Below are positions 1 to 5,811 of a stretch of DNA of 5,811 bases, piece by piece. Below the pieces are notes generated by a model. It was given only the letters and a program-made list of their open reading frames with translations, was not told the DNA's origin and made no database searches. How positions within the stretch are numbered: the stretch's first letter is position 1; every line of letters begins with the position of its first letter. This DNA is from Sphingomonadaceae bacterium (GTDB lineage: Bacteria; Pseudomonadota; Alphaproteobacteria; Sphingomonadales; Sphingomonadaceae), in contig JACVCM010000133.1 of assembly GCA_016742125.1 (NCBI GenBank), positions 1 to 5,811 on the forward strand, read 5' to 3'. Both the position numbers and the translations under genes were made by a program.

Positions 1-1
1 G

Positions 2-631
2 GGGCCGGGGGTGGGGTCTCTCAGCCGTGGCGCAACGCCGATAGACCCCACCCCAACCCCTCCCCTGAAGGGGAGGGGCTTAGAACTGCTCGAAATGGAC
101 CCCCACGAACGCGCCGCCGCCGGCCTGTTCCTTGGCTTCCAATATCCGGTCGAAATCCCCGGCGTGTCGAACGTGCAGTTCCTGCGCGAGGCGCTTAATG
201 CCCAGCGCAAGGCGCGCGGGGAAGAGCCGCTCTCGGGCGCAGAATTCCTCAAACTTGCCCGCGCCCAGGCCGATGCGATGGGCATGGATATGGAAATGCT
301 CAAGCGCCCGGTGAATGTCGGCTTTTCGGGGGGCGAGAAGAAGCGGAACGAGATGGTGCAGATGGGCATCCTCGATCCCACGCTCGCGGTGCTCGACGAA
401 ACCGACAGCGGCCTCGATATCGATGCCCTGCGCGTGGTCGGCGAAGGCATCAACCGCATCATGCGGAGGCCGGATAAGGCCGTGCTGCTGATCACGCATT
501 ACCAGCGGTTGCTCGATTATGTGAAACCAGATTTCGTCCATGTGCTGGCCGAAGGCCGCATCACACGCAGCGGCGGGCCAGAACTGGCGCTCGAGCTGGA
601 ACGCGAAGGCTATCGGGAGCTGGCTGCGTGA
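2..631 (+). CDS. sufC: SufC, Fe-S cluster assembly ATPase (5' partial, with repeat-derived sequence at its visible start)
   Basis: ABC-type ATPase of the cytoplasmic SufBCD scaffold; ATP hydrolysis drives rearrangement of SufB-SufD during Fe-S cluster assembly. Counting the GTG at 11 as residue 1, one sees the Q-loop region FQYPVEIPGVSN (43-54), the ABC signature FSGGEKKRNE (105-114), Walker B LAVLDETDSGLD (125-136, catalytic Glu130) and the switch His163 in ITHYQRLLDY. These match SufC closely. Walker A (GPNGxGKST) and roughly 65 N-terminal residues of a usual ~248-residue SufC are absent from the window. The frame is open to the left edge, so the gene almost certainly starts upstream; the GTG at 11 lies inside a repeat and is not a credible start. 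Recognisable SufC sequence begins near ELLEMDPHERA (codons from about 83). What precedes it is translated palindromic repeat, so this is either an in-frame insertion or a disrupted gene. Identity is secure; intactness is not. Confidence 0.93.
   Translation, partial: GPGVGSLSRGATPIDPTPTPPLKGRGLELLEMDPHERAAAGLFLGFQYPVEIPGVSNVQFLREALNAQRKARGEEPLSGAEFLKLARAQADAMGMDMEMLKRPVNVGFSGGEKKRNEMVQMGILDPTLAVLDETDSGLDIDALRVVGEGINRIMRRPDKAVLLITHYQRLLDYVKPDFVHVLAEGRITRSGGPELALELEREGYRELAA
8..54. repeat. GC-rich palindrome inside the sufC reading frame (outer hairpin)
   Basis: Positions 8-19 and 43-54 are perfect 12-base inverted complements around a 23-base interior. The interior holds a further 4-bp stem (29-32 with 36-39, loop CAA). 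The frame shared with sufC has no stop across it. It may extend left of the window. It resembles short palindromic repeats seen between genes of sphingomonads, but that family assignment is from memory. Confidence 0.8.
57..78. repeat. Second GC-rich hairpin inside the sufC reading frame
   Basis: Positions 57-65 and 70-78 form a perfect 9-bp stem (CCCCTCCCC with GGGGAGGGG) around the tetraloop TGAA. It lies two bases after the 8-54 palindrome and ends about five bases before clear SufC sequence, so the two hairpins probably form one composite repeat. Translated in the sufC frame it gives a Pro-rich to Lys/Arg/Gly peptide (TPPLKGRG) that is not typical of SufC. Confidence 0.82.
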
Positions 632-657
632 TTGATTGCGCCCGCCTTATCTCTCAA

Positions 658-748
658 CGTCATGCTGAACTCGTTTCAGCATCCATCGTGCCACGCAAAC
701 CGAAGCTTTCGGCTGATAAATGGACCCTGAAACAAGTTCAGGGTGACG
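658..748. repeat. Composite inverted repeat (REP/REPIN-like) between sufC and sufD
   Basis: Two 29-base arms, 658-686 and 720-748, are inverted complements at 24 of 29 positions. Each arm is also its own hairpin: 662-669 with 675-682 (8 bp, loop CTCGT) and 724-731 with 737-744 (8 bp, loop ACAAG). The two stems differ at two base pairs, and both differences keep pairing. The 33-base centre has a smaller stem, 700-704 with 708-712. The element fills most of the 127-base sufC-sufD gap and ends 10 bases before the sufD ATG. The layout is that of paired REP sequences, and the sequence resembles a repeat common in sphingomonad genomes (recalled, not searched). As RNA it could affect mRNA stability or sufD expression; that is inference. 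Confidence 0.85.
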
Positions 749-758
749 GTGTATTGGA

Positions 759-1511
759 ATGAACTTTGTTCTTCCCACCCGTCACGACGAAGAATGGCGT
801 TATGCGCCCGCCGAGGTGTTGTCGGGTCTGAAGGCCTTGCCCGAGGCGCAGCATATTGCGGTTGGGGCTGGCGAAACGCATCCACTGTATAAGTGCGTTT
901 CGACGGGTGCAGCGAACAAGGTCGATATCCAGCGCTATCAGATCGATCTTGCCGAAGGTGCGCGCTGTGAGGCCTTTTTCCTGCTGACAGGTGGCGGCTA
1001 CAAACGGCTCGATATCGACGTGACGCTTGCCGAAGGTGCGCATTTTGAATTGGGCGCGGTCGGTATCGGGCGCGGCGATGAAGTCACCGAAATCGTCACG
1101 CGGCTGCGCCATGTTGCGCCGGGTGCAACCTCGAACCAAGTGATGCGCGGCGTGGCAATGGACAGGGCCGCGATCACGATGATCGGCCGCATCGACGTCG
1201 CCAAGGATGCGCAGCAGACCGATGCGGCACTGGGTGCCAAGGGCTTGCTGCTCGATCGCACCGCGACGATCAACGCCAAGCCCGAACTCGAAATCTATGC
1301 CGATGATGTCAAATGCGCGCATGGCTGCGCGATCGGCCAGCTTGACGAGATAGCGTTGTTCTATGCGCAGCAGCGCGGCCTGCCGATGGCGGAGGCACGA
1401 AATTTGTTGATGCAGGCTTTTGTCGCCGAGGCTTATGGCGAGATCGCCGACACAAAGTGGCGCGACCATATGATCGGCTATGCCGAGGCAGCGCTGCGGG
1501 GCACCTTCTGA
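759..1511 (+). CDS. sufD: SufD, SufBCD scaffold subunit (short form)
   Basis: Scaffold partner of SufB and SufC in cytoplasmic Fe-S cluster assembly. The 250-residue product begins with LPTRHDEEWRYA (5-16), the LPT-R-DE-WRY pattern typical of SufD N-termini, which supports the ATG at 759. The SufBD beta-helix core follows, and the C-terminal signature ELEIYADDVKCAHGCAIGQLD is at 176-196. Cys186 and His188 correspond to the conserved Cys-x-His of SufD; in E. coli the equivalent His is needed for cluster assembly. A helical tail (about 197-246) ends the protein. E. coli SufD is about 420 residues, so the N-terminal domain is greatly reduced here; short SufD proteins occur in related alphaproteobacteria. 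There is no strong Shine-Dalgarno upstream because the repeat at 658-748 runs almost up to the start. The stop TGA shares its A with the sufS ATG. Confidence 0.95.
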   Translation: MNFVLPTRHDEEWRYAPAEVLSGLKALPEAQHIAVGAGETHPLYKCVSTGAANKVDIQRYQIDLAEGARCEAFFLLTGGGYKRLDIDVTLAEGAHFELGAVGIGRGDEVTEIVTRLRHVAPGATSNQVMRGVAMDRAAITMIGRIDVAKDAQQTDAALGAKGLLLDRTATINAKPELEIYADDVKCAHGCAIGQLDEIALFYAQQRGLPMAEARNLLMQAFVAEAYGEIADTKWRDHMIGYAEAALRGTF

Positions 1512-2725
1512 TGGCCATTGCCTCCGAACGCGCGCTGGGACGCTGGGAAAATGAAGGCGGAAGTCTTGCGCGTGCATTGCGCGACCAGTTTCCTGGCGTG
1601 CGCGACTGGCATTATCTCGACACCGCCGCGACCGCGCAGAAACCGCAGGCGGTGATCGATGCGGTCAGCCGCGCGATGGGGGAGGATTATGCCACCGTCC
1701 ACCGCGGTGTATATGCGCGCTCGGCCAATATGACCCTGGCCTATGAGGCCGCGCGGCGGCGGGTGGCGGAGTTTATCGGGGGTCGCGAAAACGATATTGT
1801 CTTCGTCCGCGGTGCGACCGAGGCGATTAATCTGGTCGCGCAATGCTATCCAGAAAAGGGCCGCGTGCTGCTCAGCCAGCTGGAGCATCACAGCAATATC
1901 GTACCATGGCAGTTGGCGGGCTATGACATCGACATCTGCCCGCTGACCGCCGATGGCCGCATCGATCTGGATGCCGCAGAGGCGATGCTGACGCCCGAAC
2001 ATCGAATGGTTTCCTTTGCGCATGTCTCCAACGTGCTTGGCTCGGTGCTCGATGCCAAACGCGCCGCCGCGCTGGCGCACAAGGTGGGTGCAAAGCTTCT
2101 GCTCGACGGATGCCAGGCCGTTCCGCGACTACCCGTCGACGTGGCCGGACTCGACTGCGATTTCTACGTTTTCTCAGCCCACAAACTCTACGGCCCAACC
2201 GGAATCGGTGCGCTGTGGGGGCGTCAGGAACTGCTCGACGCGATGCCGCCTTATCAGGGCGGCGGTTCGATGATCGACCGGGTGACTTTCGAGAAAACCA
2301 CTTATGCCCCCGCACCGACCCGGTTCGAGGCGGGCACACCCGCGATTGTCGAGGCGATGGGGCTGCGCGCGGCGATAGATTATGTCGATAATATCGGGCT
2401 GGATGCTATCCACGCGCACGAAACCGAGCTGGTGCGCCAGACGCGGGACGCACTGCGCTCCATCAACTCGATCACGCTCCATGGCCCCGAAGATGCGGCA
2501 GGCATCGTCTCTTTCAGCATGGAGGGGGTGCATCCGCACGACATCGGCACCATATTGGACGAGGAAGGCGTGGCAATCCGCGCCGGCCACCATTGCGCGC
2601 AGCCGCTGATGGAGTATCTGGGCGTCCCCGCCACCGCGCGGGCGAGCTTCGGGATTTACAATGACGAAAGCGACGTCGCGGCTCTGGTCCGCGGGCTGGA
2701 AAGAGTGAAAAGGATATTCGGATGA
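1511..2725 (+). CDS. sufS: SufS, cysteine desulfurase (class V PLP enzyme)
   Basis: PLP-dependent group II cysteine desulfurase. It converts L-cysteine to alanine and holds the sulfur as a persulfide for delivery to the SUF scaffold. The 404-residue product matches the usual SufS length (about 406). Visible landmarks: YLDTAATAQKP (35-45), GATEAINLVA (101-110), HH at 126-127 for PLP stacking, LLLDGCQAVP (196-205, Asp199), the PLP lysine Lys225 in FSAHKLYGPTG, RFEAGTP (271-277), and the catalytic Cys362 in RAGHHCAQP with the following RASFGIYN (377-384). The ATG at 1511 overlaps the sufD stop (TGATG); an in-frame GTG at 1457 lies within sufD and is less likely. The last bases overlap the next gene by 4 (ATGA). 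No sufE or sufU sulfur-transfer gene is visible in the window. Confidence 0.97.
   Translation: MAIASERALGRWENEGGSLARALRDQFPGVRDWHYLDTAATAQKPQAVIDAVSRAMGEDYATVHRGVYARSANMTLAYEAARRRVAEFIGGRENDIVFVRGATEAINLVAQCYPEKGRVLLSQLEHHSNIVPWQLAGYDIDICPLTADGRIDLDAAEAMLTPEHRMVSFAHVSNVLGSVLDAKRAAALAHKVGAKLLLDGCQAVPRLPVDVAGLDCDFYVFSAHKLYGPTGIGALWGRQELLDAMPPYQGGGSMIDRVTFEKTTYAPAPTRFEAGTPAIVEAMGLRAAIDYVDNIGLDAIHAHETELVRQTRDALRSINSITLHGPEDAAGIVSFSMEGVHPHDIGTILDEEGVAIRAGHHCAQPLMEYLGVPATARASFGIYNDESDVAALVRGLERVKRIFG
2710..2714 (+). promoter_or_regulatory. Ribosome binding site of the DUF59 (sufT-like) gene
   Basis: AAGGA sits 7 bases upstream of the ATG at 2722, within the end of sufS. It fixes that start and fits coupled translation across the ATGA overlap. 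Confidence 0.6.
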
Positions 2726-3180
2726 GCGATGATGGCATCCGCACTGAGGAAGTCGATAGCGTTGAAAAGCCGCCGAAAGCACGCGTCGAGACAGCCGCAG
2801 AAACGTTCGAGCGCAAGAAGGATTATCTGGAAGGTTTTCTCGCGCAAAAGCCTGCTGTGCCGTCGCCGAGCGAGCCCGATGGCGATCTCTACGAAGCCGT
2901 CATCGCCGCTCTCAAGGAAATTTACGATCCCGAAATCCCGGTCAATATCTACGACCTCGGCCTGATCTATAATGTCGAAATAAATGATGGCCACGCATTG
3001 GTGTCGATGACCCTGACGACGCCGCATTGCCCGGTAGCGGAATCGATGCCGGGCGAGGTTGAATTGCGCGTCGGCGCAGTGCCTGGAATTGGCGATGCCG
3101 AGGTCAACCTCGTCTGGGATCCGCCCTGGAGCCCTGCGAACATGACCGACGAGGCCCGTCTGGAGCTTGGAATGTTATGA
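2722..3180 (+). CDS. sufT: SUF-associated DUF59/MIP18-family Fe-S maturation protein
   Basis: 152-residue protein of the MIP18 (DUF59, PaaD-like) family. Members in suf operons (SufT-type) help cluster maturation or delivery to target proteins in the cytoplasm; the exact step for this one is not shown by sequence. Residues 1-54 are a charged, low-complexity and partly helical extension (ERKKDYLEGFL at 30-40). The domain follows: helix from about 56, signature DPEIPVNIYDLGLIYNV (69-85), conserved Cys103 in TTPHCPVAESMP, and VWDPPWSPANMTDEARLELG (131-150), the usual C-terminus of the family. It starts in an ATGA overlap with sufS and ends in another with sufA, so all three are probably made from one message. 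The family assignment is firm; the symbol sufT is by family and context. Confidence 0.9.
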   Translation: MSDDGIRTEEVDSVEKPPKARVETAAETFERKKDYLEGFLAQKPAVPSPSEPDGDLYEAVIAALKEIYDPEIPVNIYDLGLIYNVEINDGHALVSMTLTTPHCPVAESMPGEVELRVGAVPGIGDAEVNLVWDPPWSPANMTDEARLELGML

Positions 3181-3533
3181 GCGAAATAAAGACAAGAGCC
3201 CGCCCCGCGGCCGTCACGCTAACCCCAGCATCCGAAGCGCGGATCGCCGAACTGATGGCGAAAGCGCCAGATGGCGCGATAGGGGTAAAGCTTTCGACCC
3301 CGCGCCGCGGTTGTTCGGGCCTTGCCTATTCGGTGGATTATGTGACCGAAGCAAATGCCCTCGACGAGAAAATCGAAACGCCCGGCGGCGTGCTTTATAT
3401 CGATGGTGGCTCCGTGCTCTATCTGGTCGGCTCGATCATGGATTGGGTCGAGGATGAGTTTGCCGCAGGCTTCGTTTTCAACAATCCCAACGCCACAGGT
3501 AGCTGCGGCTGCGGCGAAAGTTTTACAGTTTAG
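3177..3533 (+). CDS. sufA: SufA-type iron-sulfur carrier (A-type, HesB/IscA family)
   Basis: 118-residue A-type carrier that binds a cluster or iron and passes it to apo-proteins. It has the family's three cysteines: Cys46 in RRGCSGLAY, and Cys110 and Cys112 in GSCGCGESF near the C-terminus. VTLTPASEARIAELM (13-27) is the usual N-terminal strand and helix, and NNPNATGSCGCG precedes the last strand. Length is typical of the family (about 107-122). The ATG overlaps the preceding stop as ATGA, with GGAG at 3162-3165 as a possible ribosome binding site. It is the last gene of the operon in the window. IscA or ErpA would look similar; the suf context favours SufA. Its TAG stop overlaps the stop codon of the convergent protease gene. 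Confidence 0.94.
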   Translation: MSEIKTRARPAAVTLTPASEARIAELMAKAPDGAIGVKLSTPRRGCSGLAYSVDYVTEANALDEKIETPGGVLYIDGGSVLYLVGSIMDWVEDEFAAGFVFNNPNATGSCGCGESFTV

Positions 3534-5811
3534 AAGCCGAACTGCAAACGGAACGCCACGCCGACATCGTCGGGTGCGGTCTCGAAATGTCCTGGTTCCT
3601 GTCGCCAGAAGATGTTGGATGAGAAATAGCCGCCGCTGATCGGCACCATCCAGGCCAGTTCGCTCGCAATCTCCCTCCCGCTCGGCGCCAGGCTCAAACG
3701 GCGCGTAGCGAAGGTGGGTGTCAGTGTGGCATAATCATAGGCAACTGGAACATCGAGCGCGAGCCCGCCGCTCGCAACGCGCAGCGGTTGCGCAATACGC
3801 AAGGCCAGCCGGTCACCGCTGGCAAAGACGTTGGTCCGCGTCACATCGAACGAAAAGGCGTTGCTCTTCAGCAGGCTTTGCGCACCAATCGACGCGTTTC
3901 CATTCGCATAAGTCCATCCTTGCCGCCAGCTTGCCCCGAGCGCCCAGTCACGCGCCAGTCGCACCTCTGCATTGCCATCGACAAAAAGGCTGCGTGCACC
4001 GCCCTGCCCGATAAAATCGGCAAAGCGCGCACCCAATATCGTTTCATCCTCGCGCATCCAGCTGGCACCGACCGCCAGTTTTGCAACGCCGAAATGACGA
4101 TCGAGCGATAACCCTACTATGGAATAGGGATATCGCCGTGTGCCGCTGCGGTCGAACTGCGCATCGGGGCGCTCGAACAACCGCGCATCGCCGATTTCGG
4201 TGCTACCCGTAAGGCCGAAACCGCCAATGCGTTGGCGCACCGCAAAGGACGTATCCGCCACACGTTCGAACCCGCTCTCCAGCCTCGCCTGGCTGGCGGT
4301 GAGGAATGCACCATCGTTCATGCCTTGCAGCATGGCGACCTGCCCAGCGGCAGCTTGGCGGATGCCCAGACTAAAGCGCAGGTCGTTCGAAATGGCTGCG
4401 CTGACGCGGCCTGCCAATATGCGCGACTGCCGCTGCTGGGTGTCGGACAGTAGCAATGGTGCCACCCGCGCGCCGCCCAAGCCGTTGTCGCTGATCGAGA
4501 ATGCAAGCTCTGCGCCGTCGGCAGCGATATTGATCGACCGCCCCTGATTGACAAGCGCAGGGGTCAGCCGCAGCCGCGGCGCGCTGGCACTCAGGCCATG
4601 TGCCAGATTGATATCATAAGCCCGGCCATAGCTATCCAGAATGACGGCGCCGACCTGTCGGTCCGACAGCGCGACGTCGCCCATCGGGCCCGAGATGGTA
4701 CCACCATTGCCGCTCAGATCGACCTGGGTCGTCGTACCGGCCAGGGAGGTCGTGCCCGCTGGAGCAAAGGCCCGGGCAATATCCAAAATACCGCGCCCAT
4801 ATATGGCATCGGTGCCGGCCGCACCGGCATCGCGCGCACTTGTCAGCAACAGGTTGACGATTTGCTGTCCGGTCAGATTGGGAAAGGCCTGCGCGAGCAA
4901 GGCCGCCGCCCCTGCGATTTGCGGCGCAGAGAAAGAGGTGCCGTTGAACACGCGAACGAAAGTCGAGCCATTTTGCTGAAAACGAAAGATCGTATCGTTC
5001 TGATATTCGCAGCAAATACCCTCGCCCAAAGCGGATAGCACGGTATTCTGAGAAACCCCCGCCCGATTGCTGAAATCGGAAATCACACCTCGATCGTCGA
5101 CTGAGGTGGCAATGATAACAAGACCGTTGCCGTTCGCAACGAGCGCCTGCGCAAAGGGGCTGGGGCTGTTTATATCATATTCTGGGTTAGTGTCGTTGGC
5201 TTCATTGCCGGCCGACACGACCACCACAATACCGGCTCTGGTGGCATTGCCTATCGCTGTGCGCAATGCCGCGCTGGCACCGCCTGCGCCCCCCAGTGAG
5301 ATGTTGACGACCCGCGCACCCGCGCTAATTGCGCGGTTTACACCATTCGCAATGGACGAATCGAAGAACGAACAATTGGCTTCGGTCTCTCCGGGGTCGG
5401 CGGTGGTGCAGCTACCAGGTTGGTCCGCCCGCAACGCCAATATGCTGGCATTGAAAGCGATGCCATGCATGTCGAGATCGTCCTTGGCAGCCGCGAGCAC
5501 ACGGGTGACCGCCGTACCATGGCCGTCATCGTCGCCAAGGCCCCGGTTGCCCGCGACGTCAGCCGACTGCGGATGTATCCGTCCCGCGAATTCGTGGCTA
5601 TTGGGATCGATTCCTGAATCGATCACGCCGACCGTTATCCCCGACCCGGTCGCGCCCGCCTGATAAGCGGTGATCGCGCCGTGAAAACCGGGACCATCGG
5701 ACCGGTTGAATTCAGCCGTTGAAAAGTTCGTTGTCGGAGGAGGAGGTGGCGGTGGCGGCGGGGGAGGCGGCGGCACGCCGTCCCCGGCGCCGACGCCGGC
5801 ACCCACCCCGA
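3530..5811 (-). CDS. S8 (subtilisin-like) serine protease autotransporter, 5' partial
   Basis: Secreted or surface-held serine endopeptidase; substrate unknown. Counting codon 5804-5806 as residue 1, the visible protein begins with a Gly-rich stretch and 13 prolines (12-24), then NFSTAEFNRSDG (27-38). The peptidase domain (about 57-345) has the full catalytic triad: Asp63 in VIDSGID, His96 in DDGHGTAV, Ser291 in NGTSFSAPQ, plus oxyanion Asn201 in SAGNE. A linker follows to about 455, then some 300 residues of alternating amphipathic strands ending LQFGF, with the terminal Phe typical of outer-membrane beta-barrels. It is therefore an autotransporter-type protease. The frame is open to the right edge and the GTG at 5806 lies in the Gly-rich linker, so the true start and signal sequence are outside the window. 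Relatives such as Bordetella SphB1 carry a lipoprotein signal before a Gly/Pro-rich region; whether this one does cannot be seen. It converges on sufA with overlapping stop codons. Confidence 0.92.
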   Translation of the reverse strand, partial: GVGAGVGAGDGVPPPPPPPPPPPPPTTNFSTAEFNRSDGPGFHGAITAYQAGATGSGITVGVIDSGIDPNSHEFAGRIHPQSADVAGNRGLGDDDGHGTAVTRVLAAAKDDLDMHGIAFNASILALRADQPGSCTTADPGETEANCSFFDSSIANGVNRAISAGARVVNISLGGAGGASAALRTAIGNATRAGIVVVVSAGNEANDTNPEYDINSPSPFAQALVANGNGLVIIATSVDDRGVISDFSNRAGVSQNTVLSALGEGICCEYQNDTIFRFQQNGSTFVRVFNGTSFSAPQIAGAAALLAQAFPNLTGQQIVNLLLTSARDAGAAGTDAIYGRGILDIARAFAPAGTTSLAGTTTQVDLSGNGGTISGPMGDVALSDRQVGAVILDSYGRAYDINLAHGLSASAPRLRLTPALVNQGRSINIAADGAELAFSISDNGLGGARVAPLLLSDTQQRQSRILAGRVSAAISNDLRFSLGIRQAAAGQVAMLQGMNDGAFLTASQARLESGFERVADTSFAVRQRIGGFGLTGSTEIGDARLFERPDAQFDRSGTRRYPYSIVGLSLDRHFGVAKLAVGASWMREDETILGARFADFIGQGGARSLFVDGNAEVRLARDWALGASWRQGWTYANGNASIGAQSLLKSNAFSFDVTRTNVFASGDRLALRIAQPLRVASGGLALDVPVAYDYATLTPTFATRRLSLAPSGREIASELAWMVPISGGYFSSNIFWRQEPGHFETAPDDVGVAFRLQFGF
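5735..5773 (-). repeat. Trinucleotide repeat encoding 13 consecutive prolines
   Basis: Thirteen consecutive proline codons in the protease gene, using CCG, CCT, CCA and CCC in mixed order. It separates the Gly-rich N-terminal stretch from the peptidase domain and probably acts as a stiff spacer. Translation of such a run normally needs elongation factor P. Repeats of this kind can change length between strains. Confidence 0.9.

Noticed and set aside
11..13. GTG as the start of sufC
   Set aside because: It lies in a palindrome stem, the frame is open further left, and a start here would leave SufC without Walker A.
1457..1510. Upstream GTG that would extend SufS by 18 residues
   Set aside because: It overlaps sufD by 55 bases and the added residues do not look like SufS; the ATG at 1511 gives the usual length and a TGATG coupling.
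738..1577. Long open frame (279 codons) on the minus strand opposite sufD
   Set aside because: It is antisense to a confidently identified sufD, its product resembles no family I recognise, and long antisense frames are expected in GC-rich coding DNA.
2174..2782. Open frame (202 codons) on the minus strand opposite sufS
   Set aside because: Shadow of sufS, with no recognisable motifs; same for the frame at 1478-2080.
3561..3573. Small hairpin just after sufA as a terminator
   Set aside because: Only a 5-bp stem with a 3-base loop, no T-run follows, and it lies in the protease coding sequence.
4598..5038. Plus-strand open frame (146 codons) within the protease gene
   Set aside because: It lies opposite the conserved peptidase domain including the catalytic Ser, and has no recognisable content.
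5605..5624. Perfect 9-bp palindrome with a 2-base spacer, possible operator
   Set aside because: It encodes the IDSGID motif holding the catalytic Asp; the symmetry follows from the repeated Ile-Asp codons deep inside the coding region.
5804..5806. GTG as the start of the protease
   Set aside because: It is a Val codon in a Gly-rich linker; the frame continues past the edge and an exported barrel protein needs a signal sequence, which is not seen.

Overview
The window reads as chromosome of a GC-rich alphaproteobacterium, most likely a sphingomonad (Sphingomonadales). This rests on gene order, on the SufC and SufD sequences, on the short SufD, and on two kinds of palindromic repeat that resemble those common between genes in that group. 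The organism call is inference from recalled similarity, not from a search.

Positions 1-3533 (plus strand) are the distal part of a SUF iron-sulfur cluster assembly operon: sufC (5' end outside the window), sufD, sufS, a DUF59/MIP18-family gene (sufT-like) and an A-type carrier gene (sufA). SufC is the ATPase and SufD its scaffold partner in the SufBCD complex (sufB is not in the window). SufS supplies sulfur from cysteine. The DUF59 protein and SufA act in cluster maturation and carriage. sufD/sufS, sufS/sufT and sufT/sufA overlap by 1 or 4 bases, which suggests translational coupling. The only gap, 127 bases between sufC and sufD, is mostly a composite inverted repeat (658-748) whose two hairpins differ by paired, compensating changes.

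The most unusual feature is at the left edge. The sufC frame runs without a stop through two perfect GC-rich hairpins (8-54 and 57-78) and then enters normal SufC sequence at about position 83. The residues that should precede this point (the end of the beta-rich N-terminal part, after Walker A) are replaced or displaced by repeat-derived sequence. This looks like an in-frame palindromic insertion in a core gene, or else a disrupted sufC; the upstream sequence would decide.

Positions 3530-5811 (minus strand) hold most of a subtilisin-like (S8) serine protease with a C-terminal outer-membrane beta-barrel, an autotransporter. Its N-terminus is outside the window. The visible start is a Gly-rich linker followed by 13 consecutive prolines. 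The gene converges on sufA, and the two stop codons overlap, so there is no intergenic terminator between them. No RNA genes, CRISPR arrays, insertion sequences or phage genes were seen. I found no clearly undescribed multi-gene system.
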